Assembly: GCA_021797365.1 (NCBI GenBank)
Contig: JAJZZU010000169.1
Location: forward strand, 1 to 6,145
DNA: 6,145 nucleotides
Origin: Pseudomonadota bacterium
GTDB lineage: Bacteria; Pseudomonadota; Gammaproteobacteria; Acidiferrobacterales; Acidiferrobacteraceae
Direction of reading: 5' to 3'
Positions 1-4,983 of this stretch are shown here, piece after piece; the stretch's first letter is position 1, and each line of letters starts with the position of its first letter. The notes beneath the pieces are model-generated. The model made no database searches and was not told where the DNA came from. It worked only from the letters and a program-made list of their open reading frames with translations. Made by a program: the position numbers and the translations under genes.

Positions 1-719
1 TGCACAACGCGGCCCGGAATCCGCAGAAGGCTGATATCTACAAAGGCTTGGTCGTGGCGCTGCACGAGGCACTGCCGATAACGCTCACCACCGAAGTGCT
101 GAGGCACCTGGTCGACTCTATGCGTGGCCATATGCGGCTACTGCCCTGGACCGAACCGTGGTTGTTCCTAGATGTGATTTCTCCCTTGTTACAGAACCAA
201 CGCGCCAACACCGACGACGCCTGCGAGATCTGGATTCAGGAGATGGAAGATTTGCTGGAGCCGGACCCGGAGCACGACCTGCGGTCGTTTGACGAAACGC
301 GCGAGGGTCAAACTACCAACATCGCCGCATTCCTGTTCGCGAATAGCGGCCCCGATAGACGGCAAGCCAGCCTGAACTTGGTGCAGGCGACCCTGAAGCG
401 ACAGAAGCGGATCATACAACAGCCTCTCGCCAGCACCTCGAACTGGACTCGGTGGAACAGTGCCCTGGAGGTCTCGATGTGGATACTGGCCTTTGCGCGC
501 TGGGCCGAATACTACGTGCGGCAACGTGGCATAACTGACCACGCACTGGAGCAGCTGTCGCGGGACGCTCAAGAGCTGGCCATGGTCAGGCCGATGATTG
601 AATGGCGCTCGAGGGGCATCGGCAACCAGGGCCAGCTCGGCGCGTTTCTCGACCAGGCGGAGGGTCTCCTGATCTCAAGCGACGAGCCAACTTGTGGTCA
701 AGAAGCGGGTGAGAGGTGA
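1..719 (+). CDS. 3' part of an unrecognised gene, cut by the left edge
   Basis: The reading frame is open from the first complete codon (base 3) to a TGA at 717-719, about 238 residues. The first in-frame start-like codon is a TTG at 48 without a convincing Shine-Dalgarno, and the frame continues upstream of it without a stop, so I treat the gene as truncated by the window edge. The product looks soluble and mostly alpha-helical, rich in Leu, Glu, Gln and Trp, with a charged middle (EMEDLLEPDPEHD) and no membrane segment or signal peptide. I do not recognise a family or catalytic motif. It points toward the iteron region and converges with the replication operon, with about 460 bp of mostly non-coding DNA between them. 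It probably belongs to the element's accessory gene set. That it is coding is likely from length and ordinary protein composition; its function is unknown. Confidence 0.65.
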   Translation, partial: HNAARNPQKADIYKGLVVALHEALPITLTTEVLRHLVDSMRGHMRLLPWTEPWLFLDVISPLLQNQRANTDDACEIWIQEMEDLLEPDPEHDLRSFDETREGQTTNIAAFLFANSGPDRRQASLNLVQATLKRQKRIIQQPLASTSNWTRWNSALEVSMWILAFARWAEYYVRQRGITDHALEQLSRDAQELAMVRPMIEWRSRGIGNQGQLGAFLDQAEGLLISSDEPTCGQEAGER

Positions 720-851
720 ACATTCAAACAGATGGGTTGAAATGGCGGTGACCAAGGGCAGCTAGGCAGTAATCACGGCTCCGGGGGATCAGTAATAATC
801 GAAAAGGAGCCGGGCCCCAGCTCTCGCCTGACAATGTGCCGGATGGCGTCG

Positions 852-1070
852 TTACAGAAACGGCGCCGTTTTCACCTGCAAGCAGCGCGCGAGTCGCCCT
901 ATGGGCGGATGTGGGGTGCGGGTTTGGGCACCCTCACCCCACCCTCGCGGTCGGGCGCGCTGGTCGCCCCCACGCCTGCGGTTTTGCATGAATGTCACGG
1001 GAGGGGTTGTTGGAGGTCTGTATGGTGCGGCCAGATGCGGCCATGTTTCCTGTGGTAGCAGCAGCGCCAA
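852..1070 (-). CDS. doubtful small ORF resembling Ash/Icd-like protein tails
   Basis: This is a 72-residue minus-strand frame; an internal ATG at 986 would give 44 residues. The product is very basic and Pro/Arg-rich, with the stretch GGDQRARPRGWGEGAQTRTP and the ending CLQVKTAPFL. From memory this style of sequence occurs at the ends of small phage or plasmid proteins annotated as Ash or Icd-like (named after the P4 cell-division inhibitor), but I cannot verify the match. Neither start has a recognisable Shine-Dalgarno, and composition is dominated by GC-rich repeats. The last codons coincide with a 14-bp palindrome. It may be a conserved DNA element that happens to be open rather than a gene. 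Confidence 0.25.
   Translation of the reverse strand: MALLLPQETWPHLAAPYRPPTTPPVTFMQNRRRGGDQRARPRGWGEGAQTRTPHPPIGRLARCLQVKTAPFL
858..871. repeat. 14-bp perfect palindrome
   Basis: AAACGGCGCCGTTT is its own reverse complement over 14 bp. It could be a dimeric protein binding site or a cruciform seed. No promoter is obvious beside it. It lies over the last codons of the doubtful small minus-strand frame. Confidence 0.5.
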
Positions 1071-1089
1071 AGGATCTGCAGGAGGCGGC

Positions 1090-1106
1090 CGGACGCGAAG
1101 CGTCCG
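1090..1106. repeat. hairpin 1 of the origin-proximal cluster
   Basis: CGGACGC (1090-1096) and GCGTCCG (1100-1106) form seven GC-rich pairs around a GAA loop, a very stable mini-hairpin in single-stranded DNA or RNA. It is the outermost of three hairpins packed within 80 bp of the iterons. Confidence 0.7.
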
Positions 1107-1110
1107 CCAC

Positions 1111-1146
1111 CCGCAGAGACGCGGCTATAGCGCCGCGTCTCTGCGG
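1111..1146. repeat. hairpin 2: 15-bp perfect inverted repeat, 6-nt loop
   Basis: CCGCAGAGACGCGGC (1111-1125) pairs perfectly with its complement at 1132-1146 across a TATAGC loop. It is the strongest structure in the window. There is no T-tract on either side, so it does not look like a standard intrinsic terminator for either convergent gene. Next to iterons, such a hairpin could be a single-strand initiation site like ssiA/ssiB of IncQ plasmids; that role is inferred. Confidence 0.75.
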
Positions 1147-1147
1147 C

Positions 1148-1168
1148 TATAGCTCTATAAGAGCTATA
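1148..1168. repeat. hairpin 3: 9-bp inverted repeat in an AT-rich patch
   Basis: TATAGCTCT (1148-1156) and AGAGCTATA (1160-1168) pair around an ATA loop, starting one base after hairpin 2 ends. The patch up to 1178 is AT-rich, unlike the GC-rich DNA around it, so it may be where the origin melts. Confidence 0.7.
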
Positions 1169-1179
1169 AACCTATAGCG

Positions 1180-1303
1180 TATCGGGGTTGAGCGGTTTTT
1201 TATCGGGGTTGAGCGACCGCGCTATCGGGGTTTAGCGGTCATGTTATCGGGGTCGAGCGACATCTTTTCCCCTGGCTCGTGTGTGGCTATCGGGGTCGAG
1301 CGA
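1180..1303. repeat. oriV: five iterons of an iteron-type replication origin
   Basis: Five copies of a 16-bp unit, consensus TATCGGGGTYKAGCGR, start at 1180, 1201, 1223, 1245 and 1288. Steps are 21, 22, 22 and 43 bp, so each repeat is about two helical turns from the next and one position between the fourth and fifth lacks a recognisable copy. The first eight bases are invariant; variation is at positions 10, 11 and 16. Direct repeats of this length in helical phase beside a Rep gene are the hallmark of plasmid iterons bound by the initiator. A run of T follows iteron 1 (about 1195-1201). Iterons 3-5 lie inside the 3' end of the rep gene. No copy was found near the operon promoter region, so control of rep by iteron binding at its own promoter is not suggested. 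Confidence 0.85.
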
Positions 1304-2115
1304 CCCGCGCCCGTGGTGAGCATCCCCATGGTGGGATTGTAGTCCACCCCGACCTCCGCCATGGCCTCCCTGTCTCGGCTCAGCCCCTCCAGCGCCCGGA
1401 GGCGCAGACGGCGCTTTTCTGGCATACCCACGGCTGTGAGCGCTGTTTCGACCCCGTAGCACGCGCCAGGGCTATGGGAGAGCATAAAACGGCTAATAGC
1501 CTGGGCGGCCCCGGTCTGCATAGAGAGGATCTTCGCGGGATAAATCATGGGTAGGTCCTTGAAGAGGGCCACCCAGGCCCCGGAGAAGGTGATCTCCCAT
1601 AGGGCTCCACCATGAATCGCCGATGTCGCTGCCATCTCGGTATTGGCCGCGACGGCCTTGCTCCGTCTCTTTTTGATAGCGCCCTTTTTCCGGCGCGTGA
1701 TTGGTGGTGCCGAGAATTCCCGGACACGCATGAGGATATGCGTCGTGTCTGTCCATAGAGGAAAGCTCGCCCGAATTTTTGCATCCAGCAGGTCGTCTAG
1801 CGCCTCCAGCATCTGACGATACGTCCACCGATCCCATCCCAGCACCGCTCTCAGGCGCGAGGAGTCGAAAAGCGCGCAAACATCCCCGTGCGAGCCCTCC
1901 GTGTACCAGGTGAGAGCAACCAGCCGCACGGCGTCCAGGATGTCGCGGTGCTGCTGCCCGAGCCGCCCGGTGATGGTCGCCCATCCCCAGGAGGTCTCCA
2001 TTCGCTGCTGGGTGGCAGCCACTGGCCGCCGGGTAGGAGAGAAGATGGGAACGCGGCATGCAACCCGCGCGGTTGTAAGATTATTAGAATGGGCACACAT
2101 TGGTCGATCTCTCAT
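1222..2115 (-). CDS. iteron-binding replication initiator (RepC/TrfA-like)
   Basis: From ATG 2115 the product is 297 aa, within the usual size for RepC/TrfA-type initiators. It likely binds the iterons at 1180-1303, opens the origin and brings in the element's helicase. Numbered from this start, residues 45-125 look like a first winged-helix domain (TSWGWATITGRLGQQHRDIL, then LRAVLGWDRWTYRQMLEALD). A very basic linker (KKGAIKKRRSK) lies at 143-153, and a second winged-helix-like domain spans about 170-257 (GGALWEITFSGAW onward). The frame runs up to 2244, but that would bury 161 bp in the helicase gene. ATG 2115 or 2100 overlaps the helicase end by only 32 or 17 bp, as in coupled genes; neither has a strong Shine-Dalgarno, and 2100 has a weak GAGAG. 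The last residues (RSTPIA, SLDPDN, TAKPR) are encoded by iterons 5, 4 and 3. The family call rests on fold-like pattern and context, not a database match. Confidence 0.72.
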   Translation of the reverse strand: MRDRPMCAHSNNLTTARVACRVPIFSPTRRPVAATQQRMETSWGWATITGRLGQQHRDILDAVRLVALTWYTEGSHGDVCALFDSSRLRAVLGWDRWTYRQMLEALDDLLDAKIRASFPLWTDTTHILMRVREFSAPPITRRKKGAIKKRRSKAVAANTEMAATSAIHGGALWEITFSGAWVALFKDLPMIYPAKILSMQTGAAQAISRFMLSHSPGACYGVETALTAVGMPEKRRLRLRALEGLSRDREAMAEVGVDYNPTMGMLTTGAGRSTPIATHEPGEKMSLDPDNMTAKPR

Positions 2116-3115
2116 CGTTACGCTTTTGGTCAAATTCGTCTGCCCCAGGCCCCATAATATTGGCAAGGCCTCGGCGTTTTGGCTGTAGTTTTTGTCCGTA
2201 GCAAGAACGGATGTTCCGCGCGAGTGGGGCGCCCGGAACTTCATTGCCGTGGGTGTCTACGGAATTCTGGTAGTGATAGAGGAATTTGTTGTTATCCATC
2301 TCGCCGTAGGAGTTTTTTGGATTCACTACCCGCGTCCACCGCCGCGTTTCGCGCTCAATGTCTATATTCCCAAATTCTCCTGCCTCGCCCGCCTCCGTCA
2401 TTAACTCCTCCACGGTCCGGATCGGTTGACAGATCATCGACCAGCGTGCGCCTGCGGGAACAACGCTGCTGCCCCGTGCTGACTGGTTGTCCGTGGCGCC
2501 ATTCTGCATAGCAAATTTTGATTGGTGATGCGCTATCAAAATAGGACAACCAACCTCCCGGCTAATAAACCTCAAGGTTTGCTTTTCCTCCGATCCTGCT
2601 TGGCTGCTGTTTTCTTCTACTCCACCCATCAGGTCTGCTAGGGGGTCAAGAATCACCAGCCTGGCACCACGGCTGTGTTCAATGATCTTCTCTACCCACG
2701 ACGTTCTTTCTATCCCATCCCGGGTCTGGTTCAACAGGGCGATCCCCTCAGGCATATCGAGTACTGGGACTACATCCAGCCTGTCATCCAAATCCGATAT
2801 GTTTTCATACCCTGGTTGATGAGCAATCGCCCAGTATCTGTTTCTGAGTTGCCTTCGCGGATCTTCGCCCGCGTAATAGACGACTCGTCCTGAATGCGGG
2901 GCGGGCCATAAGCCCCCAGCAATCGAGAGACCCGCCGCGACCCCAATGGCAATGTGAAGGGCCACCCATGACTTGCGTGCCCCGTCTGGCCCGATCAACA
3001 TTCCGTATAGCCCTACGTCAAACGGGAAGTCAGCAAACACAAATTCCTCGGGAGGCGGTGGTACGGTCGCCGCCTCGCGCAAATCCAGCCGGGGAAAGGT
3101 CGCCTCGTTGATCAT
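2084..3115 (-). CDS. repA: RepA-type replicative helicase (RecA-fold ATPase, IncQ-like)
   Basis: The product is 343 aa; RSF1010 RepA is about 280. It resembles the hexameric RecA-fold (AAA_25) helicases that unwind IncQ-type origins with ATP. Motifs in order: Walker A-like GPDGARKS at 42-49 (Arg where the second conserved Gly usually sits), GED with a likely catalytic Glu at 84, Walker B LVILD at 153-157, AHHQSK at 195-200, and RGSSVVPAGARW at 214-225. A more divergent C-terminal tail follows. I chose ATG 3115 because AGGAGG (3120-3125) precedes it and because it overlaps the previous stop as ATGA; the frame stays open upstream to 3406, but that part is the wrong frame of the neighbouring gene. 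The initiator gene starts inside its end. The 5' 421 bp are present again at 3516-3936 through the tandem duplication; this is the only complete copy. Confidence 0.85.
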   Translation of the reverse strand: MINEATFPRLDLREAATVPPPPEEFVFADFPFDVGLYGMLIGPDGARKSWVALHIAIGVAAGLSIAGGLWPAPHSGRVVYYAGEDPRRQLRNRYWAIAHQPGYENISDLDDRLDVVPVLDMPEGIALLNQTRDGIERTSWVEKIIEHSRGARLVILDPLADLMGGVEENSSQAGSEEKQTLRFISREVGCPILIAHHQSKFAMQNGATDNQSARGSSVVPAGARWSMICQPIRTVEELMTEAGEAGEFGNIDIERETRRWTRVVNPKNSYGEMDNNKFLYHYQNSVDTHGNEVPGAPLARNIRSCYGQKLQPKRRGLANIMGPGADEFDQKRNDERSTNVCPF

Positions 3116-3515
3116 GCGGCCTCCTGGAAAAGCTCCATCTGTCCCCCCTGCACGACCGGCACGGGACGCACCCGGCGCATCCCGGTCGCGGCCTTGCGGC
3201 GGGGTTTGCGTGGCGCCCACTCTACGACCTCCCCAAAAATATCGACCTGGGGACGCTGGGCCTGGGCGGCTTGGGCGGATACCCACCCCTTGGGTTTGCG
3301 CCCGGCCCGTGAGGGCGGGCGGCGTGCCGCGGTCTCCCGTGTGATTGGGTCGTCCAACCGGGCCGCGAGATCGACGGGATTCAAGTGCTTGGTCGCCCAC
3401 GCCCAAATCTGGTCCTGAATTTGGCGCACTCGACGGGGTGTGCGCCCAACCTCTTCTGCAATCTCGTTAACCCCACCGCACCCATGGCGGGCCGACGATA
3501 TCAGCACGTCACGGT
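2695..3515. repeat. 821-bp tandem duplication, copy 1
   Basis: This copy is followed without a gap by copy 2 at 3516-4336. By eye the two are identical throughout. The match stops cleanly: base 2694 differs from 3515, and 3516 differs from 4337, so there is no extra homology at the borders. On the minus strand it contains the last part of the 242-aa gene frame and the first 421 bp of the complete helicase gene. Confidence 0.9.
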
Positions 3516-3936
3516 CCCACGACGTTCTTTCTATCCCATCCCGGGTCTGGTTCAACAGGGCGATCCCCTCAGGCATATCGAGTACTGGGACTACATCCAG
3601 CCTGTCATCCAAATCCGATATGTTTTCATACCCTGGTTGATGAGCAATCGCCCAGTATCTGTTTCTGAGTTGCCTTCGCGGATCTTCGCCCGCGTAATAG
3701 ACGACTCGTCCTGAATGCGGGGCGGGCCATAAGCCCCCAGCAATCGAGAGACCCGCCGCGACCCCAATGGCAATGTGAAGGGCCACCCATGACTTGCGTG
3801 CCCCGTCTGGCCCGATCAACATTCCGTATAGCCCTACGTCAAACGGGAAGTCAGCAAACACAAATTCCTCGGGAGGCGGTGGTACGGTCGCCGCCTCGCG
3901 CAAATCCAGCCGGGGAAAGGTCGCCTCGTTGATCAT
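3112..3936 (-). CDS. chimeric gene: helicase N-terminus fused to the C-terminal half of the upstream protein
   Basis: The 274-aa product is created by the 821-bp tandem duplication. Residues 1-140 are identical to the helicase N-terminus (MINEATF to ERTSW), including the Walker A-like motif and Glu84. Residue 141 is a hybrid Asp codon formed at the 3516/3515 junction. Residues 142-274 are identical to the last 133 residues of the upstream 242-aa protein, including its HTH and both QxxLF-type motifs. The join stays in frame. It keeps the helicase ribosome binding site (AGGAGG at 3941-3946), its start overlaps the upstream stop as ATGA, and its stop overlaps the true helicase start in the same way, so it should be translated if transcribed. 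Walker B and later helicase motifs are missing, so ATP-driven unwinding is not expected. It could be inert, a competitor for helicase assembly, or an artefact if the duplication is not real. Confidence 0.6.
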   Translation of the reverse strand: MINEATFPRLDLREAATVPPPPEEFVFADFPFDVGLYGMLIGPDGARKSWVALHIAIGVAAGLSIAGGLWPAPHSGRVVYYAGEDPRRQLRNRYWAIAHQPGYENISDLDDRLDVVPVLDMPEGIALLNQTRDGIERTSWDRDVLISSARHGCGGVNEIAEEVGRTPRRVRQIQDQIWAWATKHLNPVDLAARLDDPITRETAARRPPSRAGRKPKGWVSAQAAQAQRPQVDIFGEVVEWAPRKPRRKAATGMRRVRPVPVVQGGQMELFQEAA

Positions 3937-4336
3937 GCGGCCTCCTGGAAAAGCTCCATCTGTCCCCCCTGCACGACCGGCACGGGACGCACCCGGCGCA
4001 TCCCGGTCGCGGCCTTGCGGCGGGGTTTGCGTGGCGCCCACTCTACGACCTCCCCAAAAATATCGACCTGGGGACGCTGGGCCTGGGCGGCTTGGGCGGA
4101 TACCCACCCCTTGGGTTTGCGCCCGGCCCGTGAGGGCGGGCGGCGTGCCGCGGTCTCCCGTGTGATTGGGTCGTCCAACCGGGCCGCGAGATCGACGGGA
4201 TTCAAGTGCTTGGTCGCCCACGCCCAAATCTGGTCCTGAATTTGGCGCACTCGACGGGGTGTGCGCCCAACCTCTTCTGCAATCTCGTTAACCCCACCGC
4301 ACCCATGGCGGGCCGACGATATCAGCACGTCACGGT
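3516..4336. repeat. 821-bp tandem duplication, copy 2
   Basis: This is the second copy, offset exactly 821 bp from the first. It contains the 3' part of the intact 242-aa gene (up to 4336) and a helicase 5' fragment that runs across the junction into copy 1. Because 821 is not a multiple of three, the frames shift between copies, yet the helicase fragment enters the correct frame of the upstream protein. Absence of visible divergence means a very recent event, ongoing homogenisation or a misassembly. Confidence 0.9.
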
Positions 4337-4661
4337 GGGGACCGTCTGGCGGGTAGAGAGCCAGAACGGCGTTCCACTGGTCTATATCCACCCCGCGCGC
4401 GATACCGCCGCGGCGCTTCGTTTCAATAGGCCTCAATCCGCCGCTAAGGTCATCCCGGTCCTCGTCGATGGCGCGCCCCTGGAGCCCGGTTTCTCGGAAG
4501 TCGCGGTTTTTTTCATAGGCCAATGTGTGCCCACGCGCCAAGATGTAATCAGCGGCGGCCTCCAGGCTGCCCAGTCCCTCCACAAAATCTCGGATTTGAG
4601 CAGGGCCCATACCCACCCAGGGGGTGGTCTTAGGCAATACAGGAACCTGTCCGGTCCGCAT
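3933..4661 (-). CDS. unrecognised 242-aa protein with HTH and two putative clamp-binding motifs
   Basis: ATG 4661 is preceded by AGGAG (4672-4676), which overlaps the stop of the upstream HTH gene; the frame runs on to 4805 but would then overlap that gene deeply. I do not recognise a family. Residues 1-110 are mixed charged (MGPAQIRDFVEGLGSLEAAA and onward). Residues about 125-148 (NEIAEEVGRTPRRVRQIQDQ) look like a helix-turn-helix. A basic, Pro-rich tail follows, with QVDIF at 198-202 and QMELF at 234-238, four residues from the end. Both fit the QxxLF-type pentapeptide by which replication proteins bind the bacterial sliding clamp (consensus QL[SD]LF; RK2 TrfA uses such a motif). A role in loading or regulating replication is therefore inferred. 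Its stop overlaps the next start as ATGA. It sits between repressor-like and helicase genes, a slot without a counterpart in the classic IncQ order. Its 3' part recurs in the chimeric gene. Confidence 0.75.
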   Translation of the reverse strand: MRTGQVPVLPKTTPWVGMGPAQIRDFVEGLGSLEAAADYILARGHTLAYEKNRDFRETGLQGRAIDEDRDDLSGGLRPIETKRRGGIARGVDIDQWNAVLALYPPDGPHRDVLISSARHGCGGVNEIAEEVGRTPRRVRQIQDQIWAWATKHLNPVDLAARLDDPITRETAARRPPSRAGRKPKGWVSAQAAQAQRPQVDIFGEVVEWAPRKPRRKAATGMRRVRPVPVVQGGQMELFQEAA

Positions 4662-4674
4662 AAGACGTCGGCTC

Positions 4675-4878
4675 CTATGTTCTTGGGCGTCCGCGCCTTG
4701 CGCGAACCGCCCCGCCTTGCGTAATCCAGCCCTCAATCTTCCTGGCGTCCCAAACTTTTTTCCGTGGCCCAGAGAGAGGTTTTGGGAACCCAAACCTCGG
4801 ATCATTGACCCAGTTGTGAAGGGTTCTTATGCTGATCCCAAATAAGTCAGCAACTTCCTGCCGTGTCCGTATGTCCAT
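4675..4878 (-). CDS. small AlpA/MerR-like helix-turn-helix regulator
   Basis: The 67-aa product has an N-terminal HTH (TRQEVADLFGISIRTLHNWV, residues about 5-24) followed by FPKPLSGPRKKVWDARKIEGWI, which matches the winged helix of AlpA, excisionase and MerR-type small DNA-binding proteins, and a basic RARRGRPRT end. ATG 4878 has AGGA eight bases upstream. It is the first gene of the minus-strand operon; its stop is 13 bp before the next start and overlaps that gene's Shine-Dalgarno. By place and size it resembles the IncQ F repressor, which shuts down repF-repA-repC. By family it could equally be an excision directionality factor or the activator of an integrase gene elsewhere. The direct repeats at 4881-4913 are candidate binding sites. 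Family call is good; exact job is inferred. Confidence 0.8.
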   Translation of the reverse strand: MDIRTRQEVADLFGISIRTLHNWVNDPRFGFPKPLSGPRKKVWDARKIEGWITQGGAVRARRGRPRT

Positions 4879-4880
4879 TG

Positions 4881-4913
4881 TGCTTGTCCTGTTACGGTAC
4901 TCTTATGCTTGTC
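4881..4913. promoter_or_regulatory. two TGCTTGTC direct repeats in the divergent intergenic region
   Basis: TGCTTGTC occurs at 4881-4888 and 4906-4913, 25 bp apart, in the same orientation. The right copy overlaps the -35 box of the plus-strand promoter; the left copy covers the ribosome binding site region of the HTH gene. The same place carries TTGACA on the minus strand (4915-4910), but I see no good -10 for it at 16-18 bp. This arrangement suits an operator that controls both divergent transcripts. Confidence 0.4.
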
Positions 4914-4938
4914 AATGGTAGCTATCTGCGCGTATAGT
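4909..4938 (+). promoter_or_regulatory. sigma-70-like promoter of the 324-aa gene
   Basis: TTGTCA (4909-4914) and TATAGT (4933-4938) are separated by 18 bp, each matching the consensus at five of six positions. Transcription would begin near 4945, giving an untranslated leader of about 40 bases before the ATG at 4984. Confidence 0.6.
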
Positions 4939-4973
4939 GCAATCGTGAAAACTACATGCATGCGTTAACACAT

Positions 4974-4978
4974 GGAGG
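4974..4978 (+). promoter_or_regulatory. Shine-Dalgarno that fixes the start at 4984
   Basis: GGAGG lies five bases before ATG 4984. An in-frame ATG at 4972 is four codons earlier and overlaps this site, with no Shine-Dalgarno of its own, so the downstream ATG is preferred. Confidence 0.75.
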
Positions 4979-4983
4979 AACAG

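Larger units (their letters stand above)
720..1179. other. largely non-coding stretch between the left gene and the iterons
   Basis: About 460 bp lie between two convergent genes. I see no well-supported gene; the several short frames lack ribosome binding sites. The stretch contains a loose inverted repeat (CGGCTCC at 776-782 with GGAGCCG at 806-812), a 14-bp perfect palindrome at 858-871, a 6-bp-arm hairpin at 914-933, two TGCGGCCA copies 10 bp apart (1026-1033 and 1036-1043), and three strong hairpins at 1090-1168 abutting the iterons. The final part is AT-rich with repeated CTATAG steps, which suits a melting region next to an origin. A doubtful small minus-strand frame is listed separately. 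Confidence 0.6.
1090..1303. other. probable vegetative replication origin (hairpins, AT-rich patch, iterons)
   Basis: The segment combines, in order, three hairpins, an AT-rich stretch and five iterons, directly downstream of the initiator gene. IncQ origins likewise combine iterons, an AT-rich stretch and hairpin ssi sites. The assignment rests on this architecture and on the helicase and initiator genes beside it. The exact limits are estimated. Confidence 0.65.

Noticed and set aside
834..1177. Plus-strand small ORFs in 834-1177
   Set aside because: They overlap one another in different frames, lack convincing ribosome binding sites and run through the hairpin cluster.
1111..1201. Intrinsic terminator for rep or the left gene
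   Set aside because: The strong hairpin is not followed by a T-run on either strand; the T-run at about 1195-1201 is not preceded directly by a hairpin on the plus strand.
1180..1303. CRISPR array
   Set aside because: The units are 16 bp with 5-6 bp between most of them, far too short for spacers; the pattern is that of iterons next to a Rep gene.
2116..2244. Rep starting at ATG 2244
   Set aside because: It would overlap the helicase gene by 161 bp, and the extra residues are shadow translation of helicase codons.
3116..3406. N-terminal extension of the helicase frame to 3406
   Set aside because: The extension is Arg/Pro/Gly-rich and is the shifted frame of the neighbouring protein's C-terminus; AGGAGG and an ATGA overlap place the start at 3115.
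4662..4805. Longer start (4805) for the 242-aa protein
   Set aside because: It would lie almost wholly over the HTH gene in another frame; the Shine-Dalgarno at 4672-4676 favours 4661.
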